Shown here: positions 1 to 9,786 of the stretch, piece after piece
Numbering within the stretch: the stretch's first letter is position 1
Layout: every line of letters begins with the position of its first letter
Assembly (NCBI GenBank): GCA_030432695.1
Contig: JAUILN010000002.1
Coordinates: forward strand, 62,001 to 126,000
Length of the DNA: 64,000 nucleotides
Direction: 5' to 3'
Origin: a bacterium
Lineage (GTDB): Bacteria; Planctomycetota; UBA1135; UBA2386
Notes under the pieces: generated by a model
Databases searched by the model: none
Seen by the model: the letters and a program-made list of their open reading frames with translations, nothing else
What the model was told of the DNA's origin: nothing
Position numbers and translations under genes: made by a program

Positions 1-2653
1 TCGCCAAACCGGTGGCCAACCAACCCGCAGCAGAGAGCGCTTCGAACATGTCCCCCACCGTGATGTGGTAGCCGCGGAGAACCATGAGCCGCTGGTCCCC
101 TTCCCACGTGTCGGCGAATGGATCCCCTCGGCGCTGAAGCAGCTCCCACAGGACACCGGGCAGAATGGACTCGCCGTTGTCCGCCAACTCATTGCCGAGA
201 TGTTGGGTGTCCTCCGCGGTTCGAAAGCGCTCGACCCATTCCACCACCTTGGGATCCTCGCTTGCGACTCCGTCGACGAGGCTGAGGAGATCGACCTCGC
301 GAAGGACGCGTACCGCCTCGAGACACTGCTCGCTCTGCGCATCGAGGAGGTCCACTGAACTGGACACATACCAAGCGTGCTCCTGGAAGTCGTACGGGTG
401 AAACCAGCACTCCGATCCGCGAAGATCTTTCAGATCACGATAGAACCAACTCCCCTCCCCCAGCGGGCTGCACCACATCCGAAGCCGGGCCTTCGGGTCG
501 TCCTCCCCCAGAACCGCCCGGCGACGATCGAGCCGAACGCCGAGGAAGTCGCCCGTAGACTTGATCTCCTCCCATTCGTCGAGGTCGAACTGCAAGACGC
601 CCGTGAGGACTGCTTGTGCTTCGCAGACCAACGGCCATCTGTCCGGATCGGATGCCGCCCGCAGAATGGAGATCGCGCCCTCGATCCTCCGCTCGTCGGC
701 GCGCTCCACGGGCTCGGCTTGCGCCGTTGGATCGGACGACTCACCCGGTGTAGGAGACTCCTTCCGTGCGGCCTCCAGTGGCCGACCAGGGAGCACCGGC
801 CCCTTCCCGACCTTCATCAGCACCTGCGCGCGCCCGTCGCCACCATCCGGCAGCGACACGGTGAACGCCAACATGCTGGTCCCCGGATTGGCCTGGTCGT
901 GCGCCGCACGCGGAGTGCCGGTGTCGACCAACTCCCAATGCGCCTCGGCCGGCTCCTCGAGCACCAGCTCCACCTGAGCACCGTCGCGACGCAGCAATGC
1001 ACGGCGCGGCCCGACCAGTTCGACCTCGGCGCGGGTCAGCATGCCCCAGCGCACGGGAATGCGATCCGCCCTGCCCGCAGCTTCCGGCGCTGAGAACGCG
1101 TCCTCGATGCGCACCGAGCCGTCGTCCAGGATCTCGATGCCTCGCCGAACCGTCGCGAGCTGGCCGCGGTAGACCGGCTCGAGGTCGACGATGGCGCGGA
1201 GCCGATCTCCTTCGCCTTCGAGAGGCAGCAGCCGCGCCTTCCCATCCACCCGCTGCTGCGCCCCATCGACCATCAACACGTTGTGCGCCGCCGTGCTCAG
1301 GCGGAACACCGTCCAGCGCTCGCTGCCCTGGCTGCGGTTCCACAGGTCGATACCGCGCGATTCGAGGCTGTGGTAGCTCTGCGCGCCGAGGTCGTCGGCC
1401 CAGCGGGTGCCGAGCGCGTCGATCACGAAGCTGCCGGCGTCCATGTGGGCGTGGTTGGCGCCGGGCGAACCGGCCTTGATGCCCACGAAGGTCGCGTCGG
1501 CGTCCCAGCCGCTGCGAAGCAGGGCCACGGGCGTGGTGCCCTGGCCGGACCAACGATTGGCTGCCGGCGCCGGCACGTCTTCGAGCGGCGGACACCAGAG
1601 CAATGCCAGGGGGAACAGCCGGTCGGTCGCCTCCGCGGATGGCTGGTGGTCGGCAATGCGCGCACGGAGCAGTCCGAGTTCGTGGTGCAGCAGCCCGGGA
1701 TCGTCGAGGCGCTGCGCGAACCAGTACATCGCCGGCGCGATCTCGCCGCGGGCGCCGCAATCGGAGTAGTTGAAGAACAGGCCGGTCGGTCCGGTGACGT
1801 GCAGGTAGTAGCGCGGCGTGTCGAGGAAGCCCGGGGAGTCGTCGGCCAATCCGAAGTCCGTGTCGAGCACCGACTCGAAGGCGGCGAGCGCGATCGCGTT
1901 GTAGCCGGACCCGTAGTTCCAGTAGCCCGGACCCTCGGGGTAGGCGCCGTCCGGCGCGTATTCCCCCATCGCCCGCGGTAGCTTGCGGACGGCGCGCGCG
2001 AGAATGCGTGTCGCCAGCTCCGGCTCGTCCTCGTGGACCGCCAGGGCACCGAGGCTCAGACTACCGTGACAGACCTGATTCCAGTTGTTGGTGGTGTCGA
2101 CCCACCATCCGCCCTCCAGCGACGGCCGGAGCCCCAGGTCGAGGAGCGCAGTGCGGATCGTCGCGCGATCGTCCACCGACAGAGCCGCGTGCAGCCAGTC
2201 GTAGCCGATCGCCAGAGCCGCGGTCATCTCGGCGACGTCGAGGAAGTGGCTGGGATTCCAATCGGAGAATGCGGCGACGCTGCGCATCTCGGTGGCCGCG
2301 CGCTTCGCATAGCGCTGCTCGCCGGTGACCTGCCACGCGAAGGCCAGGCAGACGACGCGCTTCAAGCACGTCCGCGACACACCGAGCAAGCGACGCCCGA
2401 CCTGTTCGCGGCGCACGGGCTCGGCCGCAAAGATCGCGTCGGCGTCGGCGAGAACGGTGTCGCGCGCCGCGCGGAGGAGTTCGTCGCCGGCGAGGCGCTC
2501 GCGCAATGCGGCGAAGCCCGCCGCATCGAGGAACAGCCGGGGATGCTCCTTCGACGCGAACTCCAGACGCTGCCGTACCTGGGTGTGGAGCGGGGCCTCC
2601 TCCTGGGCGAGCAGTGGGATCGCGCTGCACAGCGCGAGGAGGATCGCTCTCAT
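1..2653 (-). CDS. Heparinase II/III-family exported protein (3' end outside window)
   Basis: The frame stays open from an ATG at 2653 to the left edge, so at least 884 residues are encoded and the C-terminus is missing. A signal peptide (MRAILLALCSAIPLLAQ) predicts export. Residues about 40-330 look like the alpha/alpha-toroid of heparinase II/III and alginate lyases, with NNWNQ near 187 and YPEGPGYWNYG near 235. The beta-sheet domain typical of the family carries NHAHMDAGSF near 400. Such enzymes cleave uronic-acid polysaccharides by beta-elimination, so a role in polysaccharide use is inferred; the substrate is unknown. About 240 residues after residue 640 do not resemble the family and may be an extra domain. 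It is transcribed divergently from the next gene. Confidence 0.8.
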   Translation of the reverse strand, partial: MRAILLALCSAIPLLAQEEAPLHTQVRQRLEFASKEHPRLFLDAAGFAALRERLAGDELLRAARDTVLADADAIFAAEPVRREQVGRRLLGVSRTCLKRVVCLAFAWQVTGEQRYAKRAATEMRSVAAFSDWNPSHFLDVAEMTAALAIGYDWLHAALSVDDRATIRTALLDLGLRPSLEGGWWVDTTNNWNQVCHGSLSLGALAVHEDEPELATRILARAVRKLPRAMGEYAPDGAYPEGPGYWNYGSGYNAIALAAFESVLDTDFGLADDSPGFLDTPRYYLHVTGPTGLFFNYSDCGARGEIAPAMYWFAQRLDDPGLLHHELGLLRARIADHQPSAEATDRLFPLALLWCPPLEDVPAPAANRWSGQGTTPVALLRSGWDADATFVGIKAGSPGANHAHMDAGSFVIDALGTRWADDLGAQSYHSLESRGIDLWNRSQGSERWTVFRLSTAAHNVLMVDGAQQRVDGKARLLPLEGEGDRLRAIVDLEPVYRGQLATVRRGIEILDDGSVRIEDAFSAPEAAGRADRIPVRWGMLTRAEVELVGPRRALLRRDGAQVELVLEEPAEAHWELVDTGTPRAAHDQANPGTSMLAFTVSLPDGGDGRAQVLMKVGKGPVLPGRPLEAARKESPTPGESSDPTAQAEPVERADERRIEGAISILRAASDPDRWPLVCEAQAVLTGVLQFDLDEWEEIKSTGDFLGVRLDRRRAVLGEDDPKARLRMWCSPLGEGSWFYRDLKDLRGSECWFHPYDFQEHAWYVSSSVDLLDAQSEQCLEAVRVLREVDLLSLVDGVASEDPKVVEWVERFRTAEDTQHLGNELADNGESILPGVLWELLQRRGDPFADTWEGDQRLMVLRGYHITVGDMFEALSAAGWLATGLA

Positions 2654-2828
2654 GGCGAAACGGAACGAGCGCAAGGGGGTCCTCCGCGGAATCCGGGACG
2701 GGGCACACGCCACGATGCCACATGCAGCGATCCCGCCCCACGCCCCCGGACCGATTCCCTAAGCTCCCCGTGGCCCGTCCGACCCTCCGGGATGGTCCGT
2801 CTCCCTCCACCTGCGAGTTCCCGACCCC

Positions 2829-5072
2829 ATGACCATGCCTCGCTCTCCATGGCTCGTCGCCCCGTTCCTGCTCGGCATTGCCCTTCCCGGGCAGCAGGAT
2901 TCGCCGACCGCCCACCCGCCCGACGTCCTGCAGTCGATCCGCAGCGGCAAGGCGATCCTCTCGGCAGACACCGGACGCCTGTGGGGACTGGGCGATGGCT
3001 ACCGCCTCGAACTCACCGACGAGTACATCGAGTTCACGCCGGCCTTCGGTGCGAGCGCGCCACGCAACTACCCGGTGCGGTTCCAGCTCGACTCGATCCG
3101 CCGTGGAGCCACCACGGTCCTCGCCGACCCGATGCGGAGTGCTCCGACTCGCGACGGCAACCGTGCGACCTACGCGTTCCGCTCGCCGGACCACGGCGTG
3201 ATCCAGGAACGCTGGGACGTGCGACCTGAAGGTGCGGAGCTGAGCTTCGTGTTGCCGAAGCCCGTCGTGGGCACCGGCGACCTCGTGGTCTCGCTGCGGC
3301 TCGACACCGAACTCCTCGCGCCCGAGGGTACAGCACACGAGACGCTGGTCTTAAGCGGCGTGCCCTACGGGGAGGTCACGATCGGCACAGTGACCGCCAT
3401 CGATGCCGACGGTCGCCGTGGTGCCGGTTCGCTCCGCTGGCACGACGGCCGCCTCGATCTGGTCGTCCCCGCCACGTTCGTCGACCACGCCGCCTGGCCG
3501 CTGGTCATCGACCCGCTGATCGGCGGCCGCACCTCGGCCGGCGTCTCGTTCGACGACTACGTGCCCGACGTGGTCTACGACCTCGCCTCCGACATCTGGA
3601 CCGCGACCTTCGAGTTCCGCATGTCGGCCGCGGACACCGACGTCTGGACCATGCGCATCGACGGCGCGACCGGCCAGCGCCTGCAACAGGGCGGCGCGTC
3701 GATCGGCGTGGGAGCCGGCCACCAGCAGGATGCCGCGATCGCCAACGTGCGCATGACCGGCCGCAACATCGTGGTCTGGCAATCGGACTCCCGCGGCGAC
3801 TGGGACATCGAGGCCCGCGAGATCGACCCGCTCACCGGCACGCTCTCGCCGGTGATCCAGGTCGCCAACACGATCCGCGACGAGATCGCCCCCGACATCG
3901 CCGGCGACTCCGGGATGACCGAGGCCGAGGCGTTGGTCGTCTACCAGGACGTCGGCGGCATCGGCTTCCGCGGTTGCCAGGTGGCCGGCGGCGCCAATCC
4001 CAATGCCTTCGGCTTCGTCGACATCCCGGCACCGATGCAGGACAAGAACATCGAGATCAGCAAGTCCGGCGGCGCGAGCGGCCGCTACCTGCTCGCCTGG
4101 GAGACCAGCAACGCCACCGACTTCTTCCTCGCGCTGCGCGCGTGTGATCGCAACCTGGTCCTCGACCCCCTCATCACCCGGATCCCCGGCCTCGGCAGCG
4201 AGCTGTTCAGCGCCGACGTCGACGGTGACGGGCAGGACTGCCTGGTCGTCTACAGCCGCCGCGAATCCGGCTCGATGGGTGACTCCGACATCCATGGCGC
4301 CTACGTCGACATCCGCACGCCGGCGGCGCTGCCGGCCTCGGCGTTCACGGTCAAGGCGAACCCCGCCAACGACGAGAGCTTCCCGTCGGTGGCCTGGATG
4401 GGCGGCGACGAGTTCACGGTGGTCTGGTCGGAGCAGATCAGCGGCACCACGCGGCTGCAGGTCCACGGGGTCAACTTCCTCCGCGGCAACCCACAGCCCT
4501 GCGGCCGCGAGTTCCTCGGCCCGACCGCGAGCAACAACAGCACCGGCCTGACCAACATCGGTTCCGAAGCGGCTTCGGGCGCGAGCACCGACGAAGGCCT
4601 GTTCGTCTGGGAGATCGTCGACACCAACAACGGCAATGCCCTGTGCATGTACAACCGCTGCGAGGCCACCGGCAACGGCGGTGCGGTGCGTGACCTCGGC
4701 GGCGGCTGCGGTCTCGGCGGCACGGCTGCCGCGAGCGGCGGCCCGTTCGCGTTCGGCAATACCGCGTTCGGTATCGACCTGAGCGGCGCCAACGGCGGTG
4801 CCGCGACGCAGGGCATCGTCCTGCTCGCAGTCGGCAGCAACCCCACGACCGTGCCCTGCGGATCGTGCGTGCTCCTGCTGCCGATCGTCAGCCTCGCGGT
4901 CCCGATCGACGGCTCGGGCAACGGCCGCTTCCCGCTCCCCGTACTCTGCGACGCCGGCCTGTTCGGCGGCGTGGTGCAGGCGCAGTTCCTGGTGCTCACG
5001 CCGGGGACGATGCCCTGCAACCTGGCGGCGGTCTCGCTGAGCAACCGGCTGTCGATGACGATCGGCGACTGA
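2829..5072 (+). CDS. Large exported protein, beta-propeller-like with C-terminal module
   Basis: A 747-residue protein of unknown function with a signal peptide (MPRSPWLVAPFLLGIALPGQ). ATG 2829 and ATG 2835 are both possible starts; neither has a strong ribosome site. Residues about 240-620 contain recurring strand-like units of the type 'VVWQSDSRGDWDIEAREID', 'VVYQDVGG', 'LAWETSN', 'VVYSRRESG' and 'VVWSEQISG', which suggests a beta-propeller. A Gly-rich linker leads into a C-terminal module of about 100 residues ending in SNRLSMTIGD; the same kind of ending closes the repeat proteins at 47-56 kb. Its stop codon abuts that of the convergent next gene. No enzymatic motif is visible. Confidence 0.85.
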   Translation: MTMPRSPWLVAPFLLGIALPGQQDSPTAHPPDVLQSIRSGKAILSADTGRLWGLGDGYRLELTDEYIEFTPAFGASAPRNYPVRFQLDSIRRGATTVLADPMRSAPTRDGNRATYAFRSPDHGVIQERWDVRPEGAELSFVLPKPVVGTGDLVVSLRLDTELLAPEGTAHETLVLSGVPYGEVTIGTVTAIDADGRRGAGSLRWHDGRLDLVVPATFVDHAAWPLVIDPLIGGRTSAGVSFDDYVPDVVYDLASDIWTATFEFRMSAADTDVWTMRIDGATGQRLQQGGASIGVGAGHQQDAAIANVRMTGRNIVVWQSDSRGDWDIEAREIDPLTGTLSPVIQVANTIRDEIAPDIAGDSGMTEAEALVVYQDVGGIGFRGCQVAGGANPNAFGFVDIPAPMQDKNIEISKSGGASGRYLLAWETSNATDFFLALRACDRNLVLDPLITRIPGLGSELFSADVDGDGQDCLVVYSRRESGSMGDSDIHGAYVDIRTPAALPASAFTVKANPANDESFPSVAWMGGDEFTVVWSEQISGTTRLQVHGVNFLRGNPQPCGREFLGPTASNNSTGLTNIGSEAASGASTDEGLFVWEIVDTNNGNALCMYNRCEATGNGGAVRDLGGGCGLGGTAAASGGPFAFGNTAFGIDLSGANGGAATQGIVLLAVGSNPTTVPCGSCVLLLPIVSLAVPIDGSGNGRFPLPVLCDAGLFGGVVQAQFLVLTPGTMPCNLAAVSLSNRLSMTIGD

Positions 5073-7445
5073 TCAGTCGGTCACGACCCCGTACTGCTGC
5101 ATCTCCCCGCGCGTCAGCGCCCGGAACGTCGTCCGCGGGGTCTCCAGATAGAACCAGTAGTAGTCGCTGGAGATCCCCAGGGCGTCGTAGAGCTGCAGGT
5201 AGCGGGTGTGCAGCGGGTTCTCGCGGTCGTTGCGGATCGAGTGGCCCTGCGTACGGTCGGTGTCGATCCAGGAGCGCACGCCGACGATCGCGCCGTCTTC
5301 CACGGTGCGACGACGGCCGCCGAGGAACAGGTCGACACCGCCGCCATACATCGAGCCATTGAAGGCGATGTGGGTCTCGATACCGGCTTCGGCGATCAGG
5401 CGACAGGCTTCCAGGTGGCCGTCGCCGAAGTCGGGCCCATTGGCGCGGAGGATCACCAGCAATCCGACCAGCGGATGCTCGTCGACCAGGCGCCGGAATG
5501 CCGCGGAGGTCTGGTCGTCGTCCATGCCCTGCAGGTAGGCGGTCGTGCCGTCGATCCGGAGGCCGAGCCGTCCCAGGTCGATCCGGGCCTGTCCGGCGAC
5601 CCGCAGCGACGGGTCCGCGTCGCGGCCGAGTTCGCCGTCGGGATGGAAGCGCGCCAGGAAGTCGTGACCCGTGGCCGCGGGCAAGAGGACCGAGCCACGC
5701 TGCGTGATGACCTCGAGGTCCATCGAACCACGGTCGCCGGCGACCCAGAGCGTGCCGTCCGCCGCAGCACCGAGCACGAAGTCGCTCTCGACCGCCTCCG
5801 AGGCGAAACGATGGACCCATTGCGAGGTCCCGTCGGCGGCGCGGCGTGACAGGAAGCCGTCGATCGAACCTCCAGCAGGCAGGGTGGGGCCACCGCCGCC
5901 AAACCGCGCACCGTCGGCGTAGGTCCCTGCGACCAGCACCGAGCCATCCGCCAGCGACAGCAGGTCGGTGCCGACGCACGCGCCGGTGCCCACCGCCTCG
6001 CCGAGCGCCCAGCTCAGACGGCCATCCGCCGTGAAGCTGCTCAACGTGACGTCGCTGCCCATTGCGAGCTGCAGGGACCGCTGGCCGGCGACATCGAGTT
6101 CCATGCTCGAGGAGTTGGCGAGCACCAGGAGATTGCCGTCCGCACCGGCAGCGAGGCCGGCGATCGAGTCGGTGCTGGGACCAGCCAATGCATCGACGCC
6201 GACGAAGGCACCGTCGGCCGACCATTCGGCGAGGAAGGCGTCGGTCGCACCGACCGAGCTCAGACTCTGCGCGCCGCCATCGAACAGCGCGGTGGCCTGG
6301 AACTCGCCGCCGACCACGATCCGGTCACCGGGCAGTACCGCGACCGCGCTCGCACCGTCCTCGGCGACACCCCCCGCCGAGCGCGCCCAGATCGGCGTGC
6401 CGTCGCTCTCGTAGCGCGCAACGAACGCGTCGCCGATGCCGGCCGACATCAGGGTCACCGGCGTGCCGTTGCGATCCACTCCGAAGTCGATCCCGACGGT
6501 GGTGTTGCCGACGTTGAACGGCCCTGCCACGACGAACGAGCCGTCGGACAAGAGCGCGATCCCGCGGGCCGCGTCGTAGTTGCCGCTCGCCGCGGTCCGG
6601 ACCCAGAGCTGCTCGCCCTCCGCCGAGACGCGGGCGACGAACACGTCGAAGCCCTGACCACGCGCGGTCGAACCGTCGGGAAGGGTCAAGGTCCCGCCGA
6701 AGGAGCCGGCCAGCAGCAGGTCGCCATTGGCCGCGCGGACGAAGTCACCGGCCTCCAGATCGCCCGAACTCGGGAAGATCGAAAGCCACTGGATCACTCC
6801 ACGCGCCGAGTGGTGCGCGACGAACAGATCCCAGTTGCGGCTGGTGCTCTGGATCCGACGACGCGCATCGAACTGCACCACGCCGCGGAACCGACCGAAG
6901 GCGTCGAACGAGCCGTCCTCGCGCGGCAGGATGCCGGCGTATTCCAGGGTCGTGCCGTCGCCGAACGGGATCACCATGGCGCGGTTCTCGACCACGAGCC
7001 GCCCCGGAGCGGCAACGACTCCGCCACCGCCCTTGCCGTCGCGAATCCGGCCGAGCAGCTCGTAGCTCCCCGCCGGCACTTCGGCGAGATCGACTTCGAC
7101 CTCGACGGGCTGGCCGTTCGCGTCGACGACTTCGTCGACGAAGGTGAACTGGTCGGCGGTCGTATCCAGGTTGCCGTCCCGGTCGGCGAACACCGAGACG
7201 GTGGCCTCGTCGTCCTCGTCGTCCGCCACCCAGGAGACGCCGGTCCGGCCGGCCTGGATCACCGTGACGTCGTCCTGGAACGACGTGAACCGGAAGGTGG
7301 GCGGCTTGAGGTCCGGATCGGGACCACCGCCTCCGCCACCGCCCCCGCCACCTCCGCAGGACGCAAGGGAGAGGACGGAGAGAACGGCGGCGACGATCGG
7401 AACCGGTACTCCAGGACCGTGGCGCGGGGTGGTGGCTCGGGGCAT
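5073..7445 (-). CDS. Lipoprotein: SBBP-like beta-propeller fused to COG3904/ClpP-like domain
   Basis: A 790-residue lipoprotein. The signal peptide ends in a lipobox (LSLASC) followed by a poly-Gly linker. Residues about 160-600 are repeated units ('GFDVFVARVSAEGEQLWVRT', 'DAFVARYESDGTPIWARSAG') typical of SBBP beta-propeller proteins. Residues 614-790 are different and follow the layout of COG3904 periplasmic proteins of the ClpP/crotonase fold: a GMDDDQTSAAF start, a RANGPDFGDG loop where NSPGGxVxxG is usual, FNGSMYGGG with Ser698 where the CASAC nucleophile lies, a GAIVGVRSW segment, and the usual ending YLxxxDALGIS...LTRGEMQQYGVVT. The usual His of 'GVH' is Arg, so protease activity is doubtful. 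The assignment of this domain is inferred from motif order. Confidence 0.8.
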   Translation of the reverse strand: MPRATTPRHGPGVPVPIVAAVLSVLSLASCGGGGGGGGGGGPDPDLKPPTFRFTSFQDDVTVIQAGRTGVSWVADDEDDEATVSVFADRDGNLDTTADQFTFVDEVVDANGQPVEVEVDLAEVPAGSYELLGRIRDGKGGGGVVAAPGRLVVENRAMVIPFGDGTTLEYAGILPREDGSFDAFGRFRGVVQFDARRRIQSTSRNWDLFVAHHSARGVIQWLSIFPSSGDLEAGDFVRAANGDLLLAGSFGGTLTLPDGSTARGQGFDVFVARVSAEGEQLWVRTAASGNYDAARGIALLSDGSFVVAGPFNVGNTTVGIDFGVDRNGTPVTLMSAGIGDAFVARYESDGTPIWARSAGGVAEDGASAVAVLPGDRIVVGGEFQATALFDGGAQSLSSVGATDAFLAEWSADGAFVGVDALAGPSTDSIAGLAAGADGNLLVLANSSSMELDVAGQRSLQLAMGSDVTLSSFTADGRLSWALGEAVGTGACVGTDLLSLADGSVLVAGTYADGARFGGGGPTLPAGGSIDGFLSRRAADGTSQWVHRFASEAVESDFVLGAAADGTLWVAGDRGSMDLEVITQRGSVLLPAATGHDFLARFHPDGELGRDADPSLRVAGQARIDLGRLGLRIDGTTAYLQGMDDDQTSAAFRRLVDEHPLVGLLVILRANGPDFGDGHLEACRLIAEAGIETHIAFNGSMYGGGVDLFLGGRRRTVEDGAIVGVRSWIDTDRTQGHSIRNDRENPLHTRYLQLYDALGISSDYYWFYLETPRTTFRALTRGEMQQYGVVTD

Positions 7446-7922
7446 GGGCGGGGAATCCTACCCGGCTAGCTACGGGGCTCCGCCCATTAGGGGTTCGCGC
7501 GACCCCAGGATGCACCCGGGAGTTTCGCCTCGTTTCCCACGAACAACCGGAACAACGCAGCGGGGAGCCCCGGTCCGGACGGCTCGGCGCCGCCGCAAGG
7601 CGGAACGCTCCGCGGCCCTCGGATCCCGGCATGGGAACCGGGCAGTGCCACGACCATCCCCACCTATACCAAGCGATCTCAAGCCCTTATGACACCATGA
7701 CTTCGCCGCCATGCAGCGGACCGGAAAGGACCGCCCCGAACCCCTGGAGACCGAGCCGCGACCGCCGGACGCCGCGATCGCAGCTATGGTCCCATGCCTG
7801 ACCCGCCATGGCGGCCGGCGACAGTCCTCGACAGACCCCACGATTTCGAGAACCGCCGCGGCGCCCCCCGACCCGGCACCTCGGGTTCGCCCGTCCCGAA
7901 TCGCCGACCTGATCCTGCACCG
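7446..7922. other. Divergent intergenic region, 477 bp
   Basis: This gap separates two divergently transcribed genes for exported proteins. No reading frame in it has convincing codon use or a recognisable product. A patch around 7660-7700 is clearly less GC-rich than its surroundings and is the likeliest place for the two promoters, but I cannot assign -35/-10 boxes. A hairpin at 7490-7506 resembles a tRNA T-arm but has no tRNA context. Confidence 0.5.
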
Positions 7923-9728
7923 ATGAGATCCTCCGTCCTGTCCCTATCCGTCGTCGCGCTGACAGCCTGCTCGCTGTCGGCGCAGCCGCTGTTCCACAAC
8001 GCCCGATCGTGGACCCCGCAGTCCTACGAATTCGTCCGGCAGGTCCCGTGTGACCTCGACTACGACGACCGGGACGACGTGCTGCTGCTTCGCCCCAACC
8101 ACACGGTCGTCCGCGCGGCAAACCCAGGCCTCAACACGTCCTTCACGGACGTTCCGGAACTCACCGGCACGATCGACCTGGTCGCGATCCGCCGCGTCGC
8201 CACGACCGACCTGGTCGTCACGGTCTCCAGCACCGCGGGACTCGCGATCCACGGCATGCGGCCCGAAGGCAACTTCTTGACCCTGGCGAGCAACCCCTCG
8301 ATGTGGTCGGACGTCACCGAGCTGCGGGTCTTCGACTGGAACGGACCCGTGCTCGCTGGCCGCATCGGCTCGACGAACACCATCCGCACGGCGCGCGTCG
8401 ACCTGACGTCGTACTCGTTCAACCCGATCGCCACGGCGACGTTCAGCCATGACGTCCTCGACTTCGCACTCTCCAAGCGCGTCGAGGATCCGGATGTGCA
8501 CGTCTTCGCTGCGACCACCGCGGGCCTCGAACGCCTGCACGTGAACGGCGCACCGATCTCGTGGCTGGCCGGCGCGGCCGCCGCGGCCCACGTGGTCCAA
8601 CTGCCCGGGAGCACCTTCTGCGCCTGGGCGCGCCAGACCGCCCCGGGGCAGCTGTGGACCCTGCAGATGGAGCGGAATGGCGCCGCCGGTCCGCCACTCG
8701 TCCTCGACTACGACGACACCGACCTCGAGGGCCTCGAGCTCGACGGGCTCGCCGCCGCGGACTTCAACGACGACGGCCTGGCCGACCTGGTGCTCGGGCA
8801 GACCGACGACGGCACCTTCGGCGTGCTCTACGGTTCGACCTCGGGCTATCAGCTCATCCACACCGCGGTGATCAGCACCAAGTCGCCGGTGGGCACTCCG
8901 CAACAGACGGGTGCCAAGCATCCCCCGACAGTCGTCGGCCATCCGGATGGCGATCGCGACGGCATCTTCCACGTGGCCGGCACCAAGCGAGCGTTGGACG
9001 TCTTGAATGGCGCCCCGCCGCCTATCGAGACCTTCGATCCGCTCGACGGCCTCGAAGACTGGATGCCCCACATCGGCCACGCGCTGTCGCACACGGAACG
9101 GCTCGTGGAATACGAACCGTCGACGCGCTCGATGCACCTCCGGATCTTCCTACCACCGGACTTCCTCGCCTGGACCAACGCGCAAGGTCATACGCACATG
9201 CAGATCGAGACCTGGCGGGTCGACGATCTCGTGGACGTCTCCTCCGGCAATCTCACCCTGGCCCAATCGAGCGTGTATCCCACGATGCAACGGAACCTGG
9301 TCTGGGACCTCCGCACCGAGGGGACCTCGGTCGCTGCGACCCACGACGTGGTGATCCCGCTCGAATTCGGCACGACGTCGACTCCGCTCGTCTGGCAGGG
9401 TCGCCACGCCCTGATGCTGGTGCGCGTCGGGACCCTCCAGTCCACTGCCACCGACGTCGAGACCGTGACGGGATCCCTCTTCACGACTCCGATCTGGATC
9501 GCGATGAACGAGTTCGAGCAACCGCAGTTCGTGGACCCCTCGCCGTTCCTCGATGGCCTCATCAACGATCCGTTCTTCGATCCAGGGATCGGCAACGTGC
9601 CGGCCGACCTCCGACCGCAAGGTGGCGCGAAGGACATCGCTCGCGTCCGCGGCGGGCTCCCGGTGTTGCCGCCGCTCCCGGCCGCGCCGGTGAATCAACC
9701 GGTCGAATCGCGGGGCACGACCGGCTGA
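7923..9728 (+). CDS. Exported FG-GAP/VCBS-type repeat protein
   Basis: A 601-residue exported protein of unknown function. I chose ATG 7923 over the upstream in-frame ATG 7794 because it begins directly with a signal peptide (MRSSVLSLSVVALTACSLSAQ). The LTAC in that segment could be a lipobox; otherwise signal peptidase I would cut after SAQ. Residues about 270-300 contain 'AADFNDDGLADLVLGQTDDG', the calcium-binding DxNxDGxxD pattern of FG-GAP/VCBS beta-propeller blades, and an earlier 'PCDLDYDDRDDVLLLRPN' (about residue 43) is a second copy. Such proteins often act in adhesion or extracellular binding, which is only an inference here. Its end converges on the CHAT gene. Confidence 0.8.
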   Translation: MRSSVLSLSVVALTACSLSAQPLFHNARSWTPQSYEFVRQVPCDLDYDDRDDVLLLRPNHTVVRAANPGLNTSFTDVPELTGTIDLVAIRRVATTDLVVTVSSTAGLAIHGMRPEGNFLTLASNPSMWSDVTELRVFDWNGPVLAGRIGSTNTIRTARVDLTSYSFNPIATATFSHDVLDFALSKRVEDPDVHVFAATTAGLERLHVNGAPISWLAGAAAAAHVVQLPGSTFCAWARQTAPGQLWTLQMERNGAAGPPLVLDYDDTDLEGLELDGLAAADFNDDGLADLVLGQTDDGTFGVLYGSTSGYQLIHTAVISTKSPVGTPQQTGAKHPPTVVGHPDGDRDGIFHVAGTKRALDVLNGAPPPIETFDPLDGLEDWMPHIGHALSHTERLVEYEPSTRSMHLRIFLPPDFLAWTNAQGHTHMQIETWRVDDLVDVSSGNLTLAQSSVYPTMQRNLVWDLRTEGTSVAATHDVVIPLEFGTTSTPLVWQGRHALMLVRVGTLQSTATDVETVTGSLFTTPIWIAMNEFEQPQFVDPSPFLDGLINDPFFDPGIGNVPADLRPQGGAKDIARVRGGLPVLPPLPAAPVNQPVESRGTTG

Positions 9729-9786
9729 CCGACCGGTCGGGCATCTGGCCCACTCGATCCGCGGCGCGGCGGCAGCCCGTTCGAGG

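Noticed and set aside
7490..7506. Hairpin resembling a tRNA T-arm
   Set aside because: No anticodon arm, D-arm or acceptor stem fits around it, and the loop does not match TTCRANN.
9729..9740. Perfect palindrome CCGACCGGTCGG after the FG-GAP gene as a terminator
   Set aside because: It has no loop and no following T-run, so it is not a convincing intrinsic terminator.
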